This document shows positions 33,321-38,723 of a stretch of DNA of 38,723 nucleotides, piece after piece. Where the stretch lies: the NCBI GenBank assembly GCA_041484195.1, contig JBGPHC010000035.1, positions 1-38,723 on the forward strand. The letters are read 5' to 3'. How positions within the stretch are numbered: the first letter of the stretch is position 1; each line of letters opens with the position of its first letter. Source of the stretch: PSRI01 sp041484195 (lineage in GTDB: Bacteria > Bacteroidota > Bacteroidia > Chitinophagales > Chitinophagaceae). The notes under the pieces are model-generated. The model did not search any database and had not been told where the DNA came from. It worked only from the letters and a program-made list of their open reading frames with translations. The translations under genes and the position numbers were made by a program.

Positions 33321-33327
33321 CGGGATT
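33303..33327 (-). terminator. Terminator of the bacilliredoxin gene
   Basis: On the minus strand AATCCCGTC-AAAT-GACGGGATT is a perfect 9-bp stem with a 4-base loop, followed by TTTTG. It begins 37 bases after the stop at 33364. Confidence 0.75.
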
Positions 33328-33363
33328 GGCCAAACTATGAAAAAAGCAACGTAATCGCGGGAA

Positions 33364-33780
33364 TCAATTGCAATAATTGTCAAAAGCCGCTTTCAGATTG
33401 CTGGCGATCATTTGAGCAGATCTTCCTTCTATCTGGTGACGCTCTACAAAATGCACGAGCTCTCCATCTTTGAATAGAGCAATGGACGGCGAAGATGGAG
33501 GATAAGGAAGTAAATATTCCCTGATCTTTTTAACCGCGTCTACGTCGAAGCCTGCAAAACTAGTGGTGAGGTGATCGGGCCTTTTGGTGGAATTGGTGAC
33601 AGCCATTAGAACACCTGGCCTGGCTGTGCCCGCGGAACATCCGCAAACTGAATTGATCATTACGAGGGTCGTTCCCTTTTGGGACAGATTCTGATCAACT
33701 TCGGAAGCTGTCAGAAGTTCTCTAAAACCATTATCCGTCAACTCCTCTTTCATCGGGATTACAATTTCTGCTGGATACAT
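33364..33780 (-). CDS. Bacilliredoxin, BrxA/BrxB family
   Basis: The 138-residue protein matches the YphP/YqiW (BrxA/BrxB) family: a start MYPAEIVIPMKEEL, a thioredoxin-like fold and the CGC active site in INSVCGCSAGTARPG (Cys46, Cys48) instead of CxxC. The C-terminal VHFVERHQIEGR block is typical. In Firmicutes these proteins remove bacillithiol from oxidised protein thiols. In Bacteroidota the thiol partner may be bacillithiol or another low-molecular-weight thiol. It is cytoplasmic. It is followed by a strong terminator and preceded by an exact -7 element at 33803, so it is monocistronic. Confidence 0.95.
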   Translation of the reverse strand: MYPAEIVIPMKEELTDNGFRELLTASEVDQNLSQKGTTLVMINSVCGCSAGTARPGVLMAVTNSTKRPDHLTTSFAGFDVDAVKKIREYLLPYPPSSPSIALFKDGELVHFVERHQIEGRSAQMIASNLKAAFDNYCN

Positions 33781-33802
33781 TTTTTCCTTTTTATTTAGAA
33801 TG

Positions 33803-33810
33803 CAAAATTA
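33803..33810 (-). promoter_or_regulatory. -7 element of the bacilliredoxin gene
   Basis: On the minus strand TAATTTTG matches TAnnTTTG exactly, 22 bases before the ATG. No convincing -33 box is present. Confidence 0.4.
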
Positions 33811-34002
33811 AGGGAAATCAAAGAAAGATGCTGGCGTTATGAATTTATGGCAGATGAATCAGAGATATTTGACATTTTGTCGTCTAATTCATTCTTCTTC
33901 AAGTCAATTTGTTTGGATTCCAGGTGCTAAACTCTAATGGTATATCATTTGAACATGAGTCTGTGATCACAAAATTTACTCATCCGAAAAATATTAATTA
34001 CT

Positions 34003-34437
34003 ATGACACTCGTAAAATTTAATGGCAGGCCGGTCTCCAGACCTCTCGATTCTATTTTTGACAATTGGTTTTCCGGTTTCCCTGCGAAAGATTCCAACCT
34101 ACTTGACTGGGGTACTGCTGCAGTCAATATTGATGAAACCAAGGATGCCTATTTGTTGGAATTGAGCGCACCCGGTTTGAATAAAGAAGATATTAAGCTC
34201 AATTTGGAAAATGGTTTGCTGACCATCAGTTACGACAAGAAAGAAGAAAGCAAGAATGAAGAGAAGAAGAGTGTGCGGAGAGAATTCAGCTTCCGTAGCT
34301 TTAAACGCAGTTTCAACCTTGACGAACAAGTGGATTCTGACGCGATCACAGCTTCCTATGAAAATGGAATTCTGAAAGTGAATTTACCCAAGAAAGCCGA
34401 AGCAAAGCCGGCGAGCAAACAGATTTCAGTGCAATAA
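34003..34437 (+). CDS. Small heat shock protein, Hsp20/alpha-crystallin family
   Basis: The 144-residue protein has an N-terminal arm (1-40, LDSIFDNWFSGFPA), an alpha-crystallin domain (about 42-130: VNIDETKDAYLLELSAPGL, NGLLTISYDKKEE, FKRSFNLDEQV, SYENGILKVNLPKK) and a C-terminal tail with an I-S-V element, which docks neighbouring subunits in this family. It holds unfolding proteins as an ATP-independent chaperone in the cytoplasm. No CIRCE element was found upstream, so heat regulation probably works through another factor. The 222-base divergent spacer to the bacilliredoxin gene has room for two promoters. Two hairpins follow the stop. Confidence 0.98.
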   Translation: MTLVKFNGRPVSRPLDSIFDNWFSGFPAKDSNLLDWGTAAVNIDETKDAYLLELSAPGLNKEDIKLNLENGLLTISYDKKEESKNEEKKSVRREFSFRSFKRSFNLDEQVDSDAITASYENGILKVNLPKKAEAKPASKQISVQ

Positions 34438-34457
34438 TTTCTTACAGTTTCATACAG

Positions 34458-34484
34458 GCCCTGGTTTGAACTTAAAGCCAGGGC
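34458..34484 (+). terminator. First hairpin after the hsp20 gene
   Basis: GCCCTGG at 34458-34464 pairs with CCAGGGC at 34478-34484 (7 bp, 13-base loop), 20 bases after the stop. No T-run follows. It may be a transcript-stabilising hairpin. Confidence 0.4.
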
Positions 34485-34500
34485 AGCAGTTGGTTTTGGA

Positions 34501-34545
34501 AATCCCTCCCTGGTCTCAGCGAGGGATTCTTATTTGATTTTTTTT
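34501..34545 (+). terminator. Intrinsic terminator of the hsp20 gene
   Basis: AATCCCTC at 34501-34508 pairs with GAGGGATT at 34521-34528 (8 bp, 12-base loop) and is followed by a T-rich run ending in eight T's at 34538-34545. It is the real end of the transcript. Confidence 0.75.
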
Positions 34546-34582
34546 ACATAAGTCCCCTTCAAGAAACTTGGGGAGAAATGAC

Positions 34583-34590
34583 TAACTTCG
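34583..34590 (+). promoter_or_regulatory. Near-consensus -7 element for the secreted protein at 34613
   Basis: TAACTTCG differs from TAnnTTTG at one position and lies 22 bases before the ATG. It has the same TTCG ending as the elements at 2383 and 18766. Confidence 0.3.
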
Positions 34591-34612
34591 CACCTAATTT
34601 TTAACCCTTTAA

Positions 34613-35902
34613 ATGATCAGCAAATTGAGTTATAGAAAGTTTGCTCTCATAGGTCTGCTAATTGGTTTCTCTCAAATTGCATTTTCGCAAGTAACCGATA
34701 CCCTGAAAACCGATAGTACCTTAATCGTGCCTGTTCCGCATCCTGCGGATTCAGTCCTGAGAATAAGGAATCTAAATCCTTATTTTACTCTGCATGTTGA
34801 TTCTTCCCTGGAATACCAGTTGGAGATCAATAGAGACCAGTCCAGATATTATTGGTTCCTCAAAAATTCCCCTGTGGGCCTCCGTATCAACAAGAATTCG
34901 GGCTTACTTACTTTTAAGGCCGAGAAGTCCTATTTCCTTTCTGGTCGCCTGAAATATGACTATGATTACAGAGTGAATCTGGGAGTTCAGAACCTGGATA
35001 ACCCTGCCGACAGGGTGGACACTTCTTTTACCATTCTCTTCTTCAATACCGAAATCATTCCTTCAAAGGTGAAACCCACAGTAAATAATGTGCTATATAT
35101 TGATGAGGGAGATACTGTAAGTTTCAAGGTTCAGTGCGAGGATGGCAATTTCCCCATTGAGAATATAAATTTTACTACCAATTATCCCATCAAGACTTTG
35201 CGAAATATGTCTCATTGTGGCGATGATTTTGTCTGGACGGCTCCATTTGATTTTGTAAAAGATGACGACATCAGCAAACAGAGAACCCTGGTAGTTAATT
35301 TTATCGGCACCAATAAATTCAATGCCAAGGATACATCTGTCATAAAAATTGTTGTAAAGGAGAGCATCAATTATCCGCAGCGAATAATGGAATTCAACGC
35401 ACTTCGAAAAGACATTGAAAAATATATACTTCAGCTCAAGGGCACTTTCATGGGGCTTGATAAAAAGGTCAGGACCACCCGAAGCACGCGCACATCATTT
35501 GACATGACTTCGGCTTCCACGGCCCTGGGTGGTACCATTTTTTCTTCGCTGCCAACGGAAAGCCAGAAGACTGCGGGAAAAATACTTCCAAGTGTGGGAG
35601 TTGCATTGGTGCCCGTCAAGGAATCGGTGGCGCCTTCAAAGGACTATGAACAAAACAGCGCTTCTTTGGTGCGGGGCAGTATCAAGAGGTTGGACTATTT
35701 GCTGCAGGACAATGTGCTTATTGGCGACCGGGACCCTGATATTCTCAACAAGACTAAAAAACTGCGGGATGAATTGAGGCAGGTGCAGATACAACTCATA
35801 GACATACCCATAGTGGAAATTGAAGGAAGCCCGCAGGAATTGGACAAGTATTTCAACAGTCCCAAGGTGAACAAGAAATACCGGACAAAGAAGGTGAACT
35901 GA
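34613..35902 (+). CDS. Secreted protein with Ig/cadherin-like segment, unknown function
   Basis: The 429-residue protein has a signal peptide (MISKLSYRKFALIGLLIGFS, cleavage near AFSQ). Residues 45-250 look like two Ig- or cadherin-like beta-sandwiches (LHVDSSLEYQLEIN, GLRINKNSGLLTFKAEKS, NVLYIDEGDTVSFKVQCED, HCGDDFVWTAPFDFV). The second half is helical and low-complexity (TTRSTRTSFDMTSASTALGG), ending in a probable coiled coil (DILNKTKKLRDELRQVQIQL) and a basic tail. No catalytic motif is seen. It is probably a structural or binding protein of the cell envelope. I cannot name a family. The gene converges on arginine decarboxylase, 34 bases away. Confidence 0.85.
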   Translation: MISKLSYRKFALIGLLIGFSQIAFSQVTDTLKTDSTLIVPVPHPADSVLRIRNLNPYFTLHVDSSLEYQLEINRDQSRYYWFLKNSPVGLRINKNSGLLTFKAEKSYFLSGRLKYDYDYRVNLGVQNLDNPADRVDTSFTILFFNTEIIPSKVKPTVNNVLYIDEGDTVSFKVQCEDGNFPIENINFTTNYPIKTLRNMSHCGDDFVWTAPFDFVKDDDISKQRTLVVNFIGTNKFNAKDTSVIKIVVKESINYPQRIMEFNALRKDIEKYILQLKGTFMGLDKKVRTTRSTRTSFDMTSASTALGGTIFSSLPTESQKTAGKILPSVGVALVPVKESVAPSKDYEQNSASLVRGSIKRLDYLLQDNVLIGDRDPDILNKTKKLRDELRQVQIQLIDIPIVEIEGSPQELDKYFNSPKVNKKYRTKKVN

Positions 35903-35936
35903 GTGCAGGAAATGATTAAAAAAAATGACTGCACAC

Positions 35937-37337
35937 TTACTTAATATATCCCAGTATCTTCAGCATGCTCTGGGCACTCTGTTCTTTCGCATTAAGCCAG
36001 TCAACCAGTTTCCCATTCTTGTCGTATTCAACAATCACATGTTTTGGAGAAGGGATGAGGCAGTGCTTGATTCCGCCATATCCACTGATCTGGTCCTGGT
36101 ACGCGCCCGTGTGAAAAAATCCAAGATACAAGGGCTCCCCATTGACGATCTTGGGGAGGAACACTTCATTAATATGCTCTTCTGAATCGTAATAGTCATG
36201 ACTATCGCAGGTGATGCCTCCCAGAACTACCCGTTGGTATTCTTCGTCCCATTTATTGATAGGAAGCATAAGGAATCTTTCTCCGATTCCCCAGGTATCA
36301 GGCAATGTGGTGATAAAAGAAGAATCGATCATATACCAGATTTCACGGTCGTTTTGCATTTTCTGTCCAATGACGCTGTATATATGAGCCATGCTTTCTC
36401 CCACCGTATAACTTCCGAATTCGGTATAGATATCGGGCATCGGCACTTTCGCTTTCTTACAGGCACTCTTGATATTTCTAACAATTTCATTGATCATGAA
36501 TTGGTAGTCGTATTCAAATCCCAAAGAATGCTTGATAGGGAATCCGCCGCCGATATTGATGGAATCAAGTTCAGGGCAGATCTTTTTCAACTGGCAATAT
36601 AGATTGATGATCTTGTTTAATTCACTCCAATAGTAGATATCGTCTTTGATACCCTTGTTGAGGAAAATATGCAACATTTTCAACTGGAATCTCTCTTCAT
36701 TCCCCTCGATCTTATCTACATAAAATTCCAGGATATCCCTGGCTCTGATACCCAATCTTGAAGTATAAAACGGAAAAGTGGGTTCTTCTTCCGCGGCCAC
36801 ACGGATACCGAGCTTGAAGGGCACTTTAACCGGCCTGCGGTAGGCGTTCAGTTCTTCCTTATTATCCAGGATCGGGATCACATTCTTGAAGCCGTTGTTG
36901 AGTAGCCGGGCAATCCTGCTGGTATAGCCTTTTTGTTTATAGCCGTTGCAAAGGATATATATGTCTTTTGTGATCTTCCTTTTTTCATACAATTTATTGA
37001 TGATCTCGATATCATAGGCATAGGAAGTCTCCAGGTGAATTTCGTGCTTCAGCGCTTCTTCAACCACAAATGAAAATTGGGAACTCTTGGTACAATAACT
37101 GTAGAAATATTTTCCTTCGTACCGGTGTTTTTTTATGGCTTCCCTGAACATTTTCTTTGCCTTGTTAATCTGCATTCCAATTTTGGGCAGGTAGGTCAGC
37201 TTCATGGGGGTTCCATACTTGTCAATCAGGGCTTTCAAATCCAGGCCATTGAAACGTAGGTATCCATCTTCCACATTGAATCCTTCCTGGGGAAAATAGA
37301 AGGTTTGTTTCACCAGGTCGGTGTAGGTTTTATTCAT
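35937..37337 (-). CDS. speA: Biosynthetic arginine decarboxylase, alanine-racemase fold
   Basis: The 466-residue protein is the Bacteroidota type of PLP-dependent arginine decarboxylase, shorter than the 630-residue E. coli SpeA. Lys84 in YSYCTKSS is the PLP lysine. INIGGGFP is the phosphate-binding glycine loop, and FGSYTVGE, MIDSSFITTLPDTW and TCDSHDYY (with Cys377, the expected proton donor at the opposing active site) are the family blocks. FFHTGAYQ is near the end. It decarboxylates arginine to agmatine as the first step to putrescine and spermidine. The enzyme is a cytoplasmic dimer. An agmatinase gene often follows in relatives but is not next to it here. Its promoter is exact. Confidence 0.9.
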   Translation of the reverse strand: MNKTYTDLVKQTFYFPQEGFNVEDGYLRFNGLDLKALIDKYGTPMKLTYLPKIGMQINKAKKMFREAIKKHRYEGKYFYSYCTKSSQFSFVVEEALKHEIHLETSYAYDIEIINKLYEKRKITKDIYILCNGYKQKGYTSRIARLLNNGFKNVIPILDNKEELNAYRRPVKVPFKLGIRVAAEEEPTFPFYTSRLGIRARDILEFYVDKIEGNEERFQLKMLHIFLNKGIKDDIYYWSELNKIINLYCQLKKICPELDSINIGGGFPIKHSLGFEYDYQFMINEIVRNIKSACKKAKVPMPDIYTEFGSYTVGESMAHIYSVIGQKMQNDREIWYMIDSSFITTLPDTWGIGERFLMLPINKWDEEYQRVVLGGITCDSHDYYDSEEHINEVFLPKIVNGEPLYLGFFHTGAYQDQISGYGGIKHCLIPSPKHVIVEYDKNGKLVDWLNAKEQSAQSMLKILGYIK

Positions 37338-37418
37338 TTATTGTTACCGATTAAAGAGATGAAGAAAGACATTTTGAAAAATTCAATCCGCAGATCCGAC
37401 TGCGCCCGAAAACAGTTG

Positions 37419-37448
37419 CAAAAGTAATTTTTTGTGAGAATCTACAAA
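37419..37448 (-). promoter_or_regulatory. Bacteroidota-type promoter of arginine decarboxylase
   Basis: On the minus strand TTTG (37445-37448) and TACTTTTG (37419-37426) are 18 bases apart, an exact -33/-7 match. Transcription would start near 37412, leaving a leader of about 75 bases. The -33 box directly abuts the terminator of rplT. Confidence 0.65.
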
Positions 37449-37449
37449 T

Positions 37450-37481
37450 AAAAAAACCGGCCGCGGTTTTCCACTGCCGGT
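37450..37481 (-). terminator. Terminator of the rpmI-rplT operon
   Basis: On the minus strand ACCGGC-A-GTGG-AAAA-CCGC-G-GCCGGT folds into a long stem with one mismatch and a 4-base loop, followed by TTTTTT. A second stem, TCAGCC/GGCTGA at 37498-37520, lies just after the rplT stop. Confidence 0.8.
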
Positions 37482-37525
37482 AATCTTTTCAATCCAATCA
37501 GCCAGCATCCGGCCGGCTGAAAGCC

Positions 37526-37870
37526 TTATTTCACGGAAGCTATCAGCTTCTTAAAACTTTCGGGTTCGTTCATGGCCAGGTCGGCCAGCACCTTGCGATC
37601 CAGCCCAATTCCTTTTTGGTTGAGCCTATGGATGAATTCAGAATAATTGAGGCCCTCAGCTCTTACGGCGGCATTGATACGGGCGATCCATAAGGTCCGG
37701 TATTCTCTTTTCTTGCCTTTGCGGCCCACATAGCTGTACGTGAGCCCTTTTTCCATTACATTCTTGGCTACGGTATAAACATTTTTGCGCTTGCCATAGA
37801 AGCCCTTGGCGGCTTTCAGAATTCTTTTCCTGCGCGCCCTTGAAGCAGCAGCATTTACTGAACGAGGCAT
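37526..37870 (-). CDS. rplT: 50S ribosomal protein L20
   Basis: The 114-residue protein is L20 over its full length: MPRSVNAAASRARRKRILKA, the KGFYGKRKN block, RKGKKREYRTLWIARINAAVR and GLDRKVLADLA. L20 binds 23S rRNA early in large-subunit assembly. In E. coli and Bacillus it also represses its own operon by binding the mRNA leader. It follows rpmI with a 47-base gap and ends in a strong terminator. Confidence 0.99.
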   Translation of the reverse strand: MPRSVNAAASRARRKRILKAAKGFYGKRKNVYTVAKNVMEKGLTYSYVGRKGKKREYRTLWIARINAAVRAEGLNYSEFIHRLNQKGIGLDRKVLADLAMNEPESFKKLIASVK

Positions 37871-37917
37871 ATAATAATCAGTTTAAAGTTAATGTTGAAG
37901 GTTAAGAATCAGACCAT

Positions 37918-38115
37918 CTATCTCAAACGCAGCAGGCGTTTCACGAAATCGAGGTTGGCATGGTGTACCAGCCCGTCTTTCCTCATGCCGCGTTTGCGTT
38001 TTTTTGATTTTTTACTGAGAAGGTGGCGACGAAAAGACTTTTGATGAGTGATTTTGCCCGTGCCGGTCACTTTAAATCTTTTCTTGGCACTGGAGTTGGT
38101 CTTTACCTTTGGCAT
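37918..38115 (-). CDS. rpmI: 50S ribosomal protein L35
   Basis: The frame is open to 38157, but the conserved L35 start MPKVKTNSSAKKRFKVTGTG is at 38115, giving 65 residues, the normal size. The middle carries KITHQKSFRRHLLSKKSKKRKR. In most bacteria infC lies directly upstream of rpmI. Here a 304-base spacer and a tRNA gene lie upstream instead, so the operon seems reduced to rpmI-rplT. The spacer holds a promoter and two leader hairpins. Confidence 0.98.
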   Translation of the reverse strand: MPKVKTNSSAKKRFKVTGTGKITHQKSFRRHLLSKKSKKRKRGMRKDGLVHHANLDFVKRLLRLR

Positions 38116-38150
38116 TGTAAATATGCTTTTCTGTGATACCCTGATGGCGC

Positions 38151-38220
38151 CCCGCACAGGCGGGAACTTGTGGAGCCGTTTGGGTAATTTATTCTCGCCG
38201 GCTGATTAAAGAGCTGCGAG
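38151..38220 (-). promoter_or_regulatory. Structured leader of rpmI-rplT
   Basis: On the minus strand two hairpins occur between the inferred transcription start (about 38234) and the rpmI ATG. CTCGC pairs with GCGAG (38194-38220, with an inner GCT/AGC), and CCCGC-CTGT-GCGGG follows (38151-38164). A leader of about 118 bases with stable hairpins is what ribosomal protein autoregulation needs. I did not recognise it as a known leader family. Confidence 0.45.
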
Positions 38221-38240
38221 CCCATTCTTTATTAGGGTCG

Positions 38241-38274
38241 CAAAGGTAGATATTTCAGGGGAAAATCCGACAAA
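38241..38274 (-). promoter_or_regulatory. Bacteroidota-type promoter of rpmI-rplT
   Basis: On the minus strand TACCTTTG (38241-38248) matches the -7 consensus exactly, and TTTG (38271-38274) lies 22 bases upstream, at the long end of the allowed spacing. It supports independence from any upstream infC. Confidence 0.5.
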
Positions 38275-38314
38275 TAGTCCAACTTAATTTGATATTCAGG
38301 TTCAATAAATACCT

Positions 38315-38351
38315 CCCTTTCGCCCATTCACAGCAATTTCAGCGAAAAGGG
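38315..38351 (-). terminator. Hairpin between tRNA-Arg and rpmI
   Basis: On the minus strand CCCTTTTCGC pairs with GCGAAAGGG with one bulged base, across an 18-base loop. It lies 69 bases after the tRNA 3' end and before the rpmI promoter, so it may end the tRNA transcript. No T-run follows. Confidence 0.35.
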
Positions 38352-38419
38352 GGAAAATTCTGAAAATGAAGGCCGCTGTAGAAATCGAACTGCAAAGGGG
38401 AAGGATTGGCAGTCTAATG

Positions 38420-38493
38420 TGATCCCGATTGGATTCGAACCAATGGCCTACAGCTTAGAAGGCTGCCGCTCTATCCAACTGAGCTACGGGACC
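38420..38493 (-). tRNA. tRNA-Arg (anticodon UCU)
   Basis: The minus strand folds into a complete cloverleaf. The acceptor is GGTCCCG/CGGGATC with one G-U pair, the D arm is GCTC/GAGC, the anticodon stem is GCAGC/GCTGT with loop CTTCTAA (anticodon TCT), and the T arm is ATTGG/CCAAT with loop TTCGAAT. The discriminator base is A at 38420. CCA is not encoded. The first 23 bases also encode the C-terminus and stop of the GIY-YIG gene. Confidence 0.97.
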
Positions 38494-38723
38494 AATATGC
38501 TTTAATAAACTCCTTGCCTATTCCACTTTTTAACCATTTTTCTCTTTTTCTTGCTTCTACTCTAGTTTGATACTCCTCTATGAAGACAATTTCCCAGGGT
38601 GCAAAACCCTTTGTAGATTTTGTTTTGCCGCTATTGTGTTCTTTCAGTCTCCTATTTACATCTTCACTCATCCCGTCGTAAAATCGATGATGAACCTGAC
38701 TTTTTATGACATATACAGAAACC
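38471..38723 (-). CDS. GIY-YIG nuclease family protein (5' end beyond the window)
   Basis: The frame is open to the window edge. An internal ATG at 38671 is not the start, because the domain continues upstream as VYVIKSQVHHRFYDGMSEDV, in which VYV and YDG stand for the GIY and YIG motifs. The conserved NRRLKEHNSG and the EARKREKWLKSGIGKEFIK end are present, so this is a small URI-type single-domain nuclease, usually about 80-100 residues. The conserved domain ends at about FIKAY; the following WSRSSVG and the stop TAG are read from the 5' end of tRNA-Arg. Members of this small family are widespread and mostly uncharacterised; some act in DNA repair and some are mobile. Confidence 0.88.
   Translation of the reverse strand, partial: VSVYVIKSQVHHRFYDGMSEDVNRRLKEHNSGKTKSTKGFAPWEIVFIEEYQTRVEARKREKWLKSGIGKEFIKAYWSRSSVG

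Noticed and set aside
33781..34002. CIRCE heat-shock operator upstream of hsp20
   Set aside because: Only a single GTGCTAA half-like sequence occurs; the inverted partner is missing.
38116..38419. infC expected upstream of rpmI
   Set aside because: No frame with IF-3 features is present between rpmI and the tRNA gene or beyond it in the window.

Overview
The window looks like chromosomal DNA of a Bacteroidota bacterium, most likely of the Chitinophagaceae or a close relative. The evidence is: three outer-membrane receptors built as a carboxypeptidase-regulatory-like domain, a plug and a PF14905-type barrel; the long Bacteroidota form of Lgt; the flavobacterial-type arginine decarboxylase; the unusual GlmU-like protein; many lipoproteins; and promoters of the Bacteroidota type (TTTG or TTG, about 18-22 bases, then TAnnTTTG) in front of several genes. 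Shine-Dalgarno sequences are weak or absent throughout, as is usual for the phylum. The species was not determined. There is no rRNA, no CRISPR array and no prophage.

Left part (1-8800). A transposase fragment at the window edge is followed by a carbohydrate-breakdown block: a glycosylasparaginase, a CutC-family protein, a secreted GH29 alpha-L-fucosidase with a PA14 domain, a LacI-type regulator, a divergently transcribed secreted alpha-galactosidase-like hydrolase, and a lipoprotein that looks like an RbsD/FucU sugar mutarotase. Together they suggest stripping and cleaving of fucosylated glycans or glycoproteins outside the cytoplasm. This is inference from context.

Middle (8900-23700). 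These are mostly housekeeping and lipid or envelope genes: lepA, a class-A-beta-lactamase-like serine hydrolase, a secreted esterase whose C-terminal module seems broken, small lipoproteins, a DsrE-like secreted protein, a two-CBS protein, a membrane fatty-acid hydroxylase divergent from an acyl-CoA-binding protein, a GT4 glycosyltransferase, a glmU-like/tpiA pair, type B ribosomal protein L31, and YajQ.

Right part (23700-38723). Three tandem paralogous outer-membrane receptors on the minus strand lie next to lgt. After them come a bacilliredoxin, a small heat-shock protein, an unknown secreted protein, arginine decarboxylase, the rpmI-rplT ribosomal pair with a structured leader and no infC beside it, and a tRNA-Arg(UCU) gene. 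The 5' end of the tRNA gene supplies the last codons and the stop of a GIY-YIG nuclease gene that runs off the window.

The points most worth a second look are the FucU-like lipoprotein in the fucosidase locus, the unassigned alpha-galactosidase-like hydrolase, the tandem receptors with their shared charged C-terminal tails, the GIY-YIG/tRNA overlap with a possible tRNA relic behind it, and the two ribosomal-protein leaders.
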